Shown here: piece by piece, positions 1 to 12,300 of the stretch
How positions within the stretch are numbered: position 1 is the stretch's first letter
How the letters are laid out: the number at the start of each line of letters is the position of its first letter
Origin: Cornus controversa
Taxonomy: Eukaryota > Streptophyta > Magnoliopsida > Cornales > Cornaceae
Reading direction: 5' to 3'
DNA: 64,000 nucleotides
Assembly: GCA_026545225.1 (NCBI GenBank)
Contig: CM048847.1
Span: forward strand, 14,007,835 to 14,071,834
The notes under the pieces: generated by a model
Database searches by the model: none
The model's input: only the letters and a program-made list of their open reading frames with translations
Told to the model about the DNA's origin: nothing
Made by a program: the position numbers and the translations under genes

Positions 1-736
1 GAATCAGAACAACTAAAACTAAACTTGTTTAAAATCATCGATAGCTTGGGAATTGTTTCTTTTACTTGTCCAGATGGTTGAAGTTGGCATAGAGCACCAT
101 ACGGTTGTGATCATTCATGAGTGCAGCAAGGAATTACTCTTTTCGATTCAGGACGTCCTCACGGTCGAATTAGGCATAAAGCAACGTATAATTCTATGTA
201 TGGCACGATTTCACGTGGATTGGACTTTTCGAATCAGGACAGGTCAAACGAAACAAGTTCAAAACCGTTGTTGTCATTCTCTATTCTTCTGGACATCCAG
301 ATGGTCAATTCTAGCACAAAGCGCCATACGGTTGTGGTCATGCCTGGTTATTGCAAGGAATTGTTCTTTTTGACTCAGAACAACTCAAACAAACATGGAT
401 GAAGATCGGATCGACATGCTCGTCGTTTCTTTGGGACCCTTTGATGGTTTCATTTAGAAAAAAGTAGCGTACGATTAATATTATGGCAAGACTTCGCTTG
501 GAATGTGGTTTTCTAATCAAAACAACTCAAATGAAACAAGTTTAAAATGGTTGGTAGCTTACAAATTGTTTCCTTCAGATGTCCAAACGGTCGAATTTGG
601 AACAAAGCACCATACGATTGTGATGAAGATCGGATTGACATGTTCGTCACTTCTTTTGGATGCTTTGATGGTCTAATTTGGAAAAAAGAAACTTACGATT
701 CTGATTATGGCACGACTTCTCAAGGAATGGGTTTTT
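1..736 (+). repeat. Alpha half-unit, first in window
   Basis: This is a full 736-bp alpha half. Alpha markers seen here are CCTCACGG, TTCTATGTATGG, CTAGCACAAAGCGCC, GGGACCCTTTG, TAATATTATGGC and CCATACGATTG. It begins with AACTAAAACT, which elsewhere in the window always follows a type-z beta end, so the HOR just outside the window is probably type z. It carries TTCAGATG near 572, a variant also found in the right-hand part of the array. Confidence 0.93.
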
Positions 737-1471
737 GAATCAGAACAACTCAAACAAAACTTGTTTAAAATCCTCGATAGCTTGGGAATTGTTTCTTTTA
801 CTTGTCCAGATGGTTGAAGTTGGCATAGAGCACCATACGGTTGTGATCATTCATGGGTGCAGCATGGAATTACTCTTTTCGATTCAGGACGTCCTGACGG
901 TTGAATTTGGCATAAAGCAACGTATAATTCTAGGTATGGCACGATTTCACGTGGATTGGACTTTTCGAATCAGGACAGGTCAAACCAAACAAGTTCAAAA
1001 CCGTTGTTGTCATTCTCTATTCTTCTAGACATCCAGATGGTCAATTCTAGGACAAAGCACCATACGGTTGTGGTCATGCCTGGTTATTGCAAGCAATAGT
1101 TCTTTCGACTCAGAACAACTCAAACAAACATGGATGAAGATCGGATCGACATGCTCGTCGTTTCTTTGGGACCCTTTGATGGTTTCATTTAGAAAAAAGT
1201 AGCGTACGATTAATATTATGGCAAGACTTCGCTTGGAATGTGGTTTTCTAATCAAAACAACTCAAATGAAACAGGTTTAAAATGGTTGGTAGCTTACAAA
1301 TTGTTTCCTTCAGATGTCCAAACGGTCGAATTTGGAACAAAGCACCATACGATTGTGATGAAGATCGGATTGACATGTTCGTCACTTCTTTTGGATGCTT
1401 TGATGGTCTAATTTGGAAAAAAGAAACTTACGATTCTGATTATGGCACGACTTCTCAAGGAATGGGTTTTT
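737..1471 (+). repeat. Beta/alpha chimeric half-unit (735 bp)
   Basis: The unit starts as beta (CATGGGTGCAGC, CCTGACGG, TTCTAGGTATGG, CTAGACATCC) and ends as alpha (GGGACCCTTTG near 1168, TAATATTATGGC, CCATACGATTG, GGAATGGGTTTTTG). The switch lies between about 1107 and 1172. It is 1 bp short of 736 because of a private variant, GCAAGCAATAG, near 1090, where other copies have GCAAGGAATTG. It sits between an alpha and a beta half, so this part of the array reads alpha, chimera, beta. The sequence from about 430 to 1165 repeats almost unchanged at an offset of 735 bp, as expected from one unequal exchange out of register by half a HOR. Confidence 0.9.
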
Positions 1472-2207
1472 GAATCAGAACAACTCAAACAAAACTTGTT
1501 TAAAATCCTCGATAGCTTGGGAATTGTTTCTTTTACTTGTCCAGATGGTTGAAGTTGGCATAGAGCACCATACGGTTGTGATCATTCATGGGTGCAGCAT
1601 GGAATTACTCTTTTCGATTCAGGACGTCCTGACGGTTGAATTTGGCATAAAGCAACGTATAATTCTAGGTATGGCACGATTTCACGTGGATTGGACTTTT
1701 CGAATCAGGACAGGTCAAACCAAACAAGTTCAAAACCGTTGTTGTCATTCTCTATTCTTCTAGACATCCAGATGGTCAATTCTAGGACAAAGCACCATAC
1801 GGTTGTGGTCATGCCTGGTTATTGCAAGCAATAGTTCTTTCGACTCAGAACAACTCAAACAAACATGGATGAAGATCGGATCGACATGCTCGTCGTTTCT
1901 TTGGGACGCTTTGATGGTTTCATTTAGAAAAAAGCAGCGTACGATTACTATTATGGCACGACTTCTCTTGGAATGTGGTTTTCTAATCATAACAACTCAA
2001 ATGAAACAAGTTTAAAATGGTTGGTAGCTTGCAAATTGTTTCCTTTAGATGTCGAAACGGTCGAATTTGGAACAAAGCACCATACGGTTGTGATGAAGAT
2101 CGGATTGACAGGTTCGTCACTTCTTTTGGATGCTTTGATGGTCTAATTTGGAAAAAAGAAACTTACGATTCTGATTATGACACAACTTCTCAAGCAATGG
2201 GGTTTTT
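1472..2207 (+). repeat. Beta half-unit with left-edge variants (736 bp)
   Basis: This beta half is recognised by CATGGGTGCAGC, GGGACGCTTTG, TACTATTATGGC and a type-y end (GATGAAGATCGG, GGTTCGTC). It shares the GCAAGCAATAG variant and its 1-bp loss with the preceding chimera and with the next HOR near 3073. That variant is absent from the rest of the window, so the left 3 kb forms its own sub-lineage. Confidence 0.9.
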
Positions 2208-3456
2208 GAATCAGAACAACTGAAACTAAACTTGTTTAAAATCATCGATAGCTTGGGAATTGTTTCTTTTACTTGTCCAGATGGTTGAAGTTGGCATAGA
2301 GCACCATACGGTTGTGATCATTCATGAGTGCAGCAAGGAATTACTCTTTTCGATTCAGGACGTCCTCACGGTCGAATTAGGCATAAAGCAACGTATAATT
2401 CTATGTATGGCACGATTTCACGTGGATTGGACTTTTCGAATCAGGACAGGTCAAACGAAACAAGTTCAAAACCTTTGTTGTCATTCTCTATTCTTCTGGA
2501 CATCCAGATGGTCAATTCTAGCACAAAGCGCCATACGGTTGTGGTCATGCCTGGTTATTGCAAGGAATTGTTCTTTTTGACTCAGAACAACTCAAACAAA
2601 CATGGATGAAGATCGGATCGACATGCTCGTCGTTTCTTTGGGACCCTTTGATGGTTTCATTTAGAAAAAAGTAGCGTACGATTAATATTATGGCAAGACT
2701 TCGCTTGGAATGTGGTTTTCTAATCAAAACAACTCAAATGAAACAAGTTTAAAATGGTTGGTAGCTTACAAATTGTTTCCTTCAGATGTCCAAACGGTCG
2801 AATTTGGAACAAAGCACCATACGGTTGTGATCATTCATGGGTGCAGCATGGAATTACTCTTTTCGATTCAGGACGTCCTGACGGTTGAATTTGGCATAAA
2901 GCAACGTATAATTCTAGGTATGGCACGATTTCACGTGGATTGGACTTTTCGAATCAGGACAAGTCAAACGAAACAAGTTCGAAACCGTTGTTGTCATTCT
3001 CTATTTTTCTGGACATCCAGATGGTCAATTCTAGCACAAAGCGCCATACGGTTGTCGTCATGCCTGATTATTGCAAGCAATAGTTCTTTCGACTCAGAAC
3101 AACTCAAACAGACATGGATGAAGATCGGATCGACATGCTCGTCGTTTCTTTGGGACGCTTTGATGGTTTCATTTAGAAAAAAGCAGCGTACGATTACTAT
3201 TATGGCACGACTTCTCTTGGAATGTGGTTTTCTAATCATAACAACTCAAATGAAACAAGTTTAAAATGGTTGGTAGCTTGCAAATTGTTTCCTTTAGATG
3301 TCGAAACGGTCGAATTTGGAACAAAGCACCATACGGTTGTGATGAAGATCGGATTGACAGGTTCGTCACTTCTTTTGGATGCTTTGATGGTCTAATTTGG
3401 AAAAAAGAAACTTACGATTCTGATTATGACACAACTTCTCAAGCAATGGGGTTTTT
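2208..3456 (+). repeat. Short HOR of 1249 bp with 223-bp internal deletion
   Basis: The alpha half runs normally to its last dimer and then switches directly into the first dimer of beta within AGCACCATACG (2813-2823). The result is 223 bp shorter than a normal HOR, plus a separate 1-bp loss near 3073. The fused monomer (2721-2864) has full length, so the deletion removed about two truncated-monomer equivalents at homologous positions. The beta part carries a rare block beginning at 2951 (GGACAAGTCAAACGAAAC, later CTATTTTTCTGGAC) and an alpha-like CTAGCACAAAGCGCC. It ends as type y. The deletion happens to open a 184-codon frame at 2710-3264, which I do not regard as a gene. Confidence 0.92.
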
Positions 3457-6400
3457 GAATCAGAACAACTGAAACTAAACTTGTTTAAAATCATCGATAG
3501 CTTGGGAATTGTTTCTTTTACTTGTCCAGATGGTTGAAGTTGGCATAGAGCACCATACGGTTGTGATCATTCATGAGTGCAGCAAGGAATTACTCTTTTC
3601 GATTCAGGACGTCCTCACGGTCGAATTAGGCATAAAGCAACGTATAATTCTATGTATGGCACGATTTCACGTGGATTGGACTTTTCGAATCAGGACAGGT
3701 CAAACGAAACAAGTTCAAAACCGTTGTTGTCATTCTCTATTCTTCTGGACATCCAGATGGTCAATTCTAGCACAAAGCGCCATACGATTGTGGTCATGCC
3801 TGGTTATTGCAAGGAATTGTTCTTTTTGACTCAGAACAACTCAAACAAACATGGATGAAGATCGGATCGACATGCTCGTCGTTTCTTTGGGACCCTTTGA
3901 TGGTTTCATTTAGAAAAAAGTAGCGTACGATTAATATTATGGCAAGACTTCGCTTGGAATGTGGTTTTCTAATCAAAACAACTCAAATGAAACAAGTTTA
4001 AAATGGTTGGTAGCTTACAAATTGTTTCCTTTAGATGTCCAAACGGTCGAATTTGGAACAAAGCACCATACGATTGTGATGAAGATCGGATTGACATGTT
4101 CCTCACTTCTTTTGGATGCTTTGATGGTCTAATTTGGAAAAAAGAAACTTACGATTCTGATTATGGCACGACTTCTCAAGGAATGGGTTTTTGAATCAGA
4201 ACAACTCAAACAAAACTTGTTTAAAATCCTCGATAGCTTGGGAATTGTTTCTTTTACTTGTCCAGATGGTTGAAGTTGGCATAGAGCACCATACGGTTGT
4301 GATCATTCATGGGTGCAGCATGGAATTACTCTTTGCGATTCAGGACGTCCTGACGGTTGAATTTGGCATAAAGCAACGTATAATTCTAGGTATGGCACGA
4401 TTTCACGTGGATTGGACTTTTCGAATCAGGACAGGTCAAACCAAACAAGTTCGAAACCGTTGTTGTCATTCTCTATTCTTCTAGACATCCAGATGGTCAA
4501 TTCTAGGACAAAGCACCATACGGTTGTGGTCATGCCTGGTTATTGCAAGGAATTGTTCTTTTCGACTCATAACAACTCAAACAAACATGGATGAAGATCG
4601 GATCGACATGCTCGTCGTTTCTTTGGGACGCTTTGATGGTTTCATTTAGAAAAAAGCAGCGTACGATTACTATTATGGCACGACCTCTCTTGGAATGTGG
4701 TTTTCTAATCATAACAACTCAAATGAAACAAGTTTAAAATGGTTGGTAGCTTGCAAATTGTTTCCTTTAGATGTCGAAACGGTCGAATTTGGAACAAAGC
4801 ACCATACGGTTGTGATGAAGATCGGATTGACAGGTTCGTCACTTCTTTTGGATGCTTTGATGGTCTAATTTGGAAAAAAGAAACTTACGATTCTGATTGT
4901 GACACAACTTCTCAAGCAATGGGGTTTTTGAATCAGAACAACTGAAACTAAACTTGTTTAAAATCATCGATAGCTTGGGAATTGTTTCTTTTACTTGTCC
5001 AGATGGTTGAAGTTGGCATAGAGCACCATACGGTTGTGATCATTCATGAGTACAGCAAGGAATTACTCTTTTCGATTCAGGACGTCCTCACGGTCGAATT
5101 AGGCATAAAGCAACGTATAATTCTATGTATGGCACGATTTCACGTGGATTGGACTTTTCGAATCAGGACAGGTCAAACGAAACAAGTTCAAAACCGTTGT
5201 TGTCATTCTCTATTCTTCTGGACATCCAGATGGTCAATTCTAGCACAAAGCGCCATACGGTTGTGGTCATGCCTGGTTATTGCAAGGAATTGTTCTTTTT
5301 GAGTCAGAACAACTCAAACAAACATGGATGAAGATCGGATCGACATGCTCGTCGTTTCTTTGGGACCCTTTGATGGTTTCATTTAGAAAAAAGTAGCGTA
5401 CGATTAATATTATGGCAAGACTTCGCTTGGAATGTGGTTTTCTAATCAAAACAACTCAAATGAAACAAGTTTAAAATGGTTGGTAGCTTACAAATTGTTT
5501 CCTTTAGATGTCCAAACGGTCGAATTTGGAACAAAGCACCATACGATTGTGATGAAGATCGGATTGACATGTTCGTCACTTCTTTTGGATGCTTTGATGG
5601 TCTAATTTGGAAAAAAGAAACTTACGATTCTGATTATGGCACGACTTCTCAAGGAATGGGTTTTTGAATCAGAACAACTCAAACAAAACTTGTTTAAAAT
5701 CCTCGATAGCTTGGGAATTGTTTCTTTTACTTGTCCAGATGGTTGAAGTTGGCATAGAGCACCATACGGTTGTGATCATTCATGGGTGCAGCATGGAATT
5801 ACTCTTTTCGATTCAGGACGTCCTGACGGTTGAATTTGGCATAAAGCAACGTATAATTCTAGGTATGGCACGATTTCACGTGGATTGGACTTTTCGAATC
5901 AGGACAGGTCAAACCAAACAAGTTCGAAACCGTTGTTGTCATTCTCTATTCTTCTAGACATCCAGATGGTCAATTCTAGGACAAAGCACCATACGGTTGT
6001 GGTCATGCCTGGTTATTGCAAGGAATTGTTCTTTTCGACTCATAACAACTCAAACAAACATGGATGAAGATCGGATCGACATGCTCGTCGTTTCTTTGGG
6101 ACGCTTTGATGGTTTCATTTAGAAAAAAGCAGCGTACGATTACTATTATGGCACGACTTCTCTTGGAATGTGGTTTTCTAATCATAACAACTCAAATGAA
6201 ACAAGTTTAAAATGGTTGGTAGCTTGCAAATTGTTTCCTTTAGATGTCGAAACGGTCGAATTTGGAACAAAGCACCATACGGTTGTGATGATGATCGGAT
6301 TGACAGGTTCGTCACTTCTTTTGGATGCTTTGATGGTCTAATTTGGAAAAAAGAAACTTACAATTCTGATTATGACACAACTTCTCAAGCAATGGGGTTT

Positions 6401-9348
6401 TTGAATCAGAACAACTGAAACTAAACTTGTTTAAAATCATCGATAGCTTGGGAATTGTTTCTTTTACTTGTCCAGATGGTTGAAGTTGGCATAGAGCACC
6501 ATACGGTTGTGATCATTCATGAGTGCAGCAAGGAATTACTCTTTTCGATTCAGGACGTCCTCACGGTCGAATTAGGCATAAAGCAACGTATAATTCTAGG
6601 TATGGCACGATTTCACGTGGATTGGACTTTTCGAATCAGGACAGGTCAAACCAAACAAGTTCGAAACCGTTGTTGTCATTCTCTATTCTTCTAGACATCC
6701 AGATGGTCAATTCTAGGACAAAGCACCATACGGTTGTGGTCATGCCTGGTTATTGCAAGGAATTGTTCTTTTCGACTCATAACAACTCAAACAAACATGG
6801 ATGAAGATCGGATCGACATGCTCGTCGTTTCTTTGGGACCCTTTGATGGTTTCATTTAGAAAAAAGTAGCGTACGATTAATATTATGGCAAGACTTCGCT
6901 TGGAATGTGGTTTTCTAATCAAAACAACTCAAATGAAACAAGTTTAAAATGGTTGGTAGCTTACAAATTGTTTCCTTCAGATGTCCAAACGGTCGAATTT
7001 GGAACAAAGCACCATACGATTGTGATGAAGATCGGATTGACATGTTCGTCACTTCTTTTGGATGCTTTGATGGTCTAATTTGGAAAAAAGAAACTTACGA
7101 TTCTGATTATGGCACGACTTCTCAAGGAATGGGTTTTTGAATCAGAACAACTCAAACAAAACTTGTTTAAAATCCTCGATAGCTTGGGAATTGTTTCTTT
7201 TACTTGTCCAGATGGTTGAAGTTGGCATAGAGCACCATACGGTTGTGATCATTCATGGGTGCAGCATGGAATTACTCTTTTCGATTCAGGACGTCCTGAC
7301 GGTTGAATTTGGCATAAAGCAACGTATAATTCTAGGTATGGCACGATTTCACGTGGATTGGACTTTTCGAATCAGGACAGGTCAAACCAAACAAGTTCGA
7401 AACCGTTGTTGTCATTCTCTATTCTTCTAGACATCCAGATGGTCAATTCTAGGACAAAGCACCATACGGTTGTGGTCATGCCTGGTTATTGCAAGGAATT
7501 GTTCTTTTCGACTCATAACAACTCAAACAAACATGGATGAAGATCGGATCGACATGCTCGTCGTTTCTTTGGGACGCTTTGATGGTTTCATTTAGAAAAA
7601 AGCAGCGTACGATTACTATTATGGCACGACTTCTCTTGGAATGTGGTTTTCTAATCATAACAACTCAAATGAAACAAGTTTAAAATGGTTGGTAGCTTGC
7701 AAATTGTTTCCTTTAGATGTCGAAACGGTCGAATTTGGAACAAAGCACCATACGGTTGTGATGATGATCGGATTGACAGGTTCGTCACTTCTTTTGGATG
7801 CTTTGATGGTCTAATTTGGAAAAAAGAAACTTACAATTCTGATTATGACACAACTTCTCAAGCAATGGGGTTTTTGAATCAGAACAACTGAAACTGAACT
7901 TGTTTAAAATCATCGATAGCTTGGGAATTGTTTCTTTTACTTGTCCAGATGGTTGAAGTTGGCATAGAGCACCATACGGTTGTGATCATTCATGAGTGCA
8001 GCAAGGAATTACTCTTTTCGATTCAGGACGTCCTCACGGTCGAATTAGGCATAAAGCAACGTATAATTCTATGTATGGCACGATTTCACGTGGATTGGAC
8101 TTTTCGAATCAGGACAGGTCAAACGAAACAAGTTCAAAACCGTTGTTGTCATTCTCTATTCTTCTGGACATCCAGATGGTCAATTCTAGCACAAAGCGCC
8201 ATACGGTTGTGGTCATGCCTGGTTATTGCAAGGAATTGTTCTTTTTGACTCAGAACAACTCAAACAAACATGGATGAAGATCGGATCGACATGCTCGTCG
8301 TTTCTTTGGGACCCTTTGATGGTTTCATTTAGAAAAAAGTAGCGTACGATTAATATTATGGCAAGACTTCGCTTGGAATGTGGTTTTCTAATCAAAACAA
8401 CTCAAATGAAACAAGTTTAAAATGGTTGGTAGCTTACAAATTGTTTCCTTTAGATGTCCAAACGGTCGAATTTGGAACAAAGCACCATACGATTGTGATG
8501 AAGATCGGATTGACATGTTCGTCACTTCTTTTGGATGCTTTGATGGTCTAATTTGGAAAAAAGAAACTTACGATTCTGATTATGGCACGACTTCTCAAGG
8601 AATGGGTTTTTGAATCAGAACAACTCAAACAAAACTTGTTTAAAATCCTCGATAGCTTGGGAATTGTTTCTTTTACTTGTCCAGATGGTTGAAGTTGGCA
8701 TAGAGCACCATACGGTTGTGATCATTCATGGGTGCAGCATGGAATTACTCTTTTCGATTCAGGACGTCCTGACGGTTGAATTTGGCATAAAGCAACGTAT
8801 AATTCTAGGTATGGCACGATTTCACGTGGATTGGACTTTTCGAATCAGGACAGGTCAAACCAAACAAGTTCGAAACCGTTGTTGTCATTCTCTATTCTTC
8901 TAGACATCCAGATGGTCAATTCTAGGACAAAGCACCATACGGTTGTGGTCATGCCTGGTTATTGCAAGGAATTGTTCTTTTCGACTCATAACAACTCAAA
9001 CAAACATGGATGAAGATCGGATCGACATGCTCGTCGTTTCTTTGGGACGCTTTGATGGTTTCATTTAGAAAAAAGCAGCGTACGATTACTATTATGGCAC
9101 GACTTCTCTTGGAATGTGGTTTTCTAATCATAACAACTCAAATGAAACAAGTTTAAAATGGTTGGTAGCTTGCAAATTGTTTCCTTTAGATGTCGAAACG
9201 GTCGAATTTGGAACAAAGCACCATACGGTTGTGATGATGATCGGATTGACAGGTTCGTCACTTCTTTTGGATGCTTTGATGGTCTAATTTGGAAAAAAGA
9301 AACTTACAATTCTGATTATGACACAACTTCTCAAGCAATGGGGTTTTT
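3457..9348 (+). repeat. Four regular HORs (starts 3457, 4930, 6403, 7876)
   Basis: Each copy is exactly 1473 bp. The first ends as type y and the next three as type x. The first copy carries several substitutions I saw nowhere else (A at 3787, C at 4102, G at 4335, C at 4685, G at 4899). The second has GTACAGC at 5052 and GAGTCAG at 5303. The third contains a beta-type patch in its alpha half, listed separately. The fourth has G at 7896. The density of private changes is higher here than in the middle of the window, which suggests less recent homogenisation. Confidence 0.92.
6575..6839 (+). repeat. Beta-type tract inside an alpha half (conversion-like)
   Basis: In the alpha half starting at 6403, bases 6599-6780 carry every beta marker: CTAGGTATGG, GGTCAAACCAAAC, GTTCGAAACC, CTAGACATCC, CTAGGACAAAGCACC and TTCGACTCAT. 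The flanks are alpha, with GAATTAGGC up to 6574 and GGGACCC from 6840. HOR length is unchanged at 1473 bp, so this is a replacement, not an insertion. Gene conversion from a neighbouring beta half is the simplest reading, and a double crossover is the alternative. Confidence 0.88.
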
Positions 9349-12300
9349 GAATCAGAACAACTGAAACTAAACTTGTTTAAAATCATCGATAGCTTGGGAA
9401 TTGTTTCTTTTACTTGTCCAGATGGTTGAAGTTGGCATAGAGCACCATACGGTTGTGATCATTCATGAGTGCAGCAAGGAATTACTCTTTTCGATTCAGG
9501 ACGTCCTGACGGTCGAATTAGGCATAAAGCAACGTATAATTCTATGTATGGCACGATTTCACGTGGATTGGACTTTTCGAATCAGGACAGGTCAAACGAA
9601 ACAAGTTCAAAACCGTTGTTGTCATTCTCTATTCTTCTGGACATCCAGATGGTCAATTCTAGCACAAAGCGCCATACGGTTGTGGTCATGCCTGGTTATT
9701 GCAAGGAATTGTTCTTTTTGACTCAGAACAACTCAAACAAACATGGATGAAGATCGGATCGACATGCTCGTCGTTTCTTTGGGACCCTTTGATGGTTTCA
9801 TTTAGAAAAAAGTAGCGTACGATTAATATTATGGCAAGACTTCGCTTGGAATGTGGTTTTCTAATCAAAACAACTCAAATGAAACAAGTTTAAAATGGTT
9901 GGTAGCTTACAAATTGTTTCCTTTAGATGTCCAAACGGTCGAATTTGGAACAAAGCACCATACGATTGTGATGAAGATCGGATTGACATGTTCGTCACTT
10001 CTTTTGGATGCTTTGATGGTCTAATTTGGAAAAAAGAAACTTACGATTCTGATTATGGCACGACTTCTCAAGGAATGGGTTTTTGAATCAGAACAACTCA
10101 AACAAAACTTGTTTAAAATCCTCGATAGCTTGGGAATTGTTTCTTTTACTTGTCCAGATGGTTGAAGTTGGCATAGAGCACCATACGGTTGTGATCATTC
10201 ATGGGTGCAGCATGGAATTACTCTTTTCGATTCAGGACGTCCTGACGGTTGAATTTGGCATAAAGCAACGTATAATTCTAGGTATGGCACGATTTCACGT
10301 GGATTGGACTTTTCGAATCAGGACAGGTCAAACCAAACAAGTTCGAAACCGTTGTTGTCATTCTCTATTCTTCTAGACATCCAGATGGTCAATTCTAGGA
10401 CAAAGCACCATACGGTTGTGGTCATGCCTGGTTATTGCAAGGAATTGTTCTTTTCGACTCATAACAACTCAAACAAACATGGATGAAGATCGGATCGACA
10501 TGCTCGTCGTTTCTTTGGGACGCTTTGATGGTTTCATTTAGAAAAAAGCAGCGTACGATTACTATTATGGCACGACTTCTCTTGGAATGTGGTTTTCTAA
10601 TCATAACAACTCAAATGAAACAAGTTTAAAATGGTTGGTAGCTTGCAAATTGTTTCCTTTAGATGTCGAAACGGTCGAATTTGGAACAAAGCACCATACG
10701 GTTGTGATGATGATCGGATTGACAGGTTCGTCACTTCTTTTGGATGCTTTGATGGTCTAATTTGGAAAAAAGAAACTTACAATTCTGATTATGACACAAC
10801 TTCTCAAGCAATGGGGTTTTTGAATCAGAACAACTGAAACTAAACTTGTTTAAAATCATCGATAGCTTGGGAATTGTTTCTTTTACTTGTCCAGATGGTT
10901 GAAGTTGGCATAGAGCACCATACGGTTGTGATCATTCATGAGTGCAGCAAGGAATTACTCTTTTCGATTCAGGACGTCCTGACGGTCGAATTAGGCATAA
11001 AGCAACGTATAATTCTATGTATGGCACGATTTCACGTGGATTGGACTTTTCGAATCAGGACAGGTCAAACGAAACAAGTTCAAAACCATTGTTGTCATTC
11101 TCTATTCTTCTGGACATCCAGATGGTCAATTCTAGCACAAAGCGCCATACGGTTGTGGTCATGCCTGGTTATTGCAAGGAATTGTTCTTTTTGACTCAGA
11201 ACAACTCAAACAAACATGGATGAAGATCGGATCGACATGCTCGTCGTTTCTTTGGGACCCTTTGATGGTTTCATTTAGAAAAAAGTAGCGTACGATTAAT
11301 ATTATGGCAAGACTTCGCTTGGAATGTGGTTTTCTAATCAAAACAACTCAAATGAAACAAGTTTAAAATGGTTGGTAGCTTACAAATTGTTTCCTTTAGA
11401 TGTCCAAACGGTCGAATTTGGAACAAAGCACCATACGATTGTGATGAAGATCGGATTGACATGTTCGTCACTTCTTTTGGATGCTTTGATGGTCTAATTT
11501 GGAAAAAAGAAACTTACGATTCTGATTATGGCACGACTTCTCAAGGAATGGGTTTTTGAATCAGAACAACTCAAACAAAACTTGTTTAAAATCCTCGATA
11601 GCTTGGGAATTGTTTCTTTTACTTGTCCAGATGGTTGAAGTTGGCATAGAGCACCATACGGTTGTGATCATTCATGGGTGCAGCATGGAATTACTCTTTT
11701 CGATTCAGGACGTCCTGACGGTTGAATTTGGCATAAAGCAACGTATAATTCTAGGTATGGCACGATTTCACGTGGATTGGACTTTTCGAATCAGGACAGG
11801 TCAAACCAAACAAGTTCGAAACGGTTGTTGTCATTCTCTATTCTTCTAGACATCCAGATGGTCAATTCTAGGACAAAGCACCATACGGTTGTGGTCATGC
11901 CTGGTTATTGCAAGGAATTGTTCTTTTCGACTCATAACAACTCAAACAAACATGGATGAAGATCGGATCGACATGCTCGTCGTTTCTTTGGGACGCTTTG
12001 ATGGTTTCATTTAGAAAAAAGCAGCGTACGATTACTATTATGGCACGACTTCTCTTGGAATGTGGTTTTCTAATCATAACAACTCAAATGAAACAAGTTT
12101 AAAATGGTTGGTAGCTTGCAAATTGTTTCCTTTAGATGTCGAAACGGTCGAATTTGGAACAAAGCACCATACGGTTGTGATGATGATCGGATTGACAGGT
12201 TCGTCACTTCTTTTGGATGCTTTGATGGTCTAATTTGGAAAAAAGAAACTTACAATTCTGATTATGACACAACTTCTCAAGCAATGGGGTTTTTGAATCA

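Noticed and set aside
53-373. Recurrent 60-106-codon frames on both strands in every HOR
   Set aside because: They repeat because the DNA repeats. Frames overlap on both strands, are broken by stops in each half and show no known domain. Shared peptide periodicity follows from the monomer structure.
2710-3264. 184-codon open frame, and 152-codon frames at 50590-51048 and 55009-55467
   Set aside because: They arise from the 223-bp deletion and from a variant that replaces CTAGAC by CTGGAC, which removes a stop. The same frame is closed in other copies, and no start context, domain or codon pattern suggests translation.
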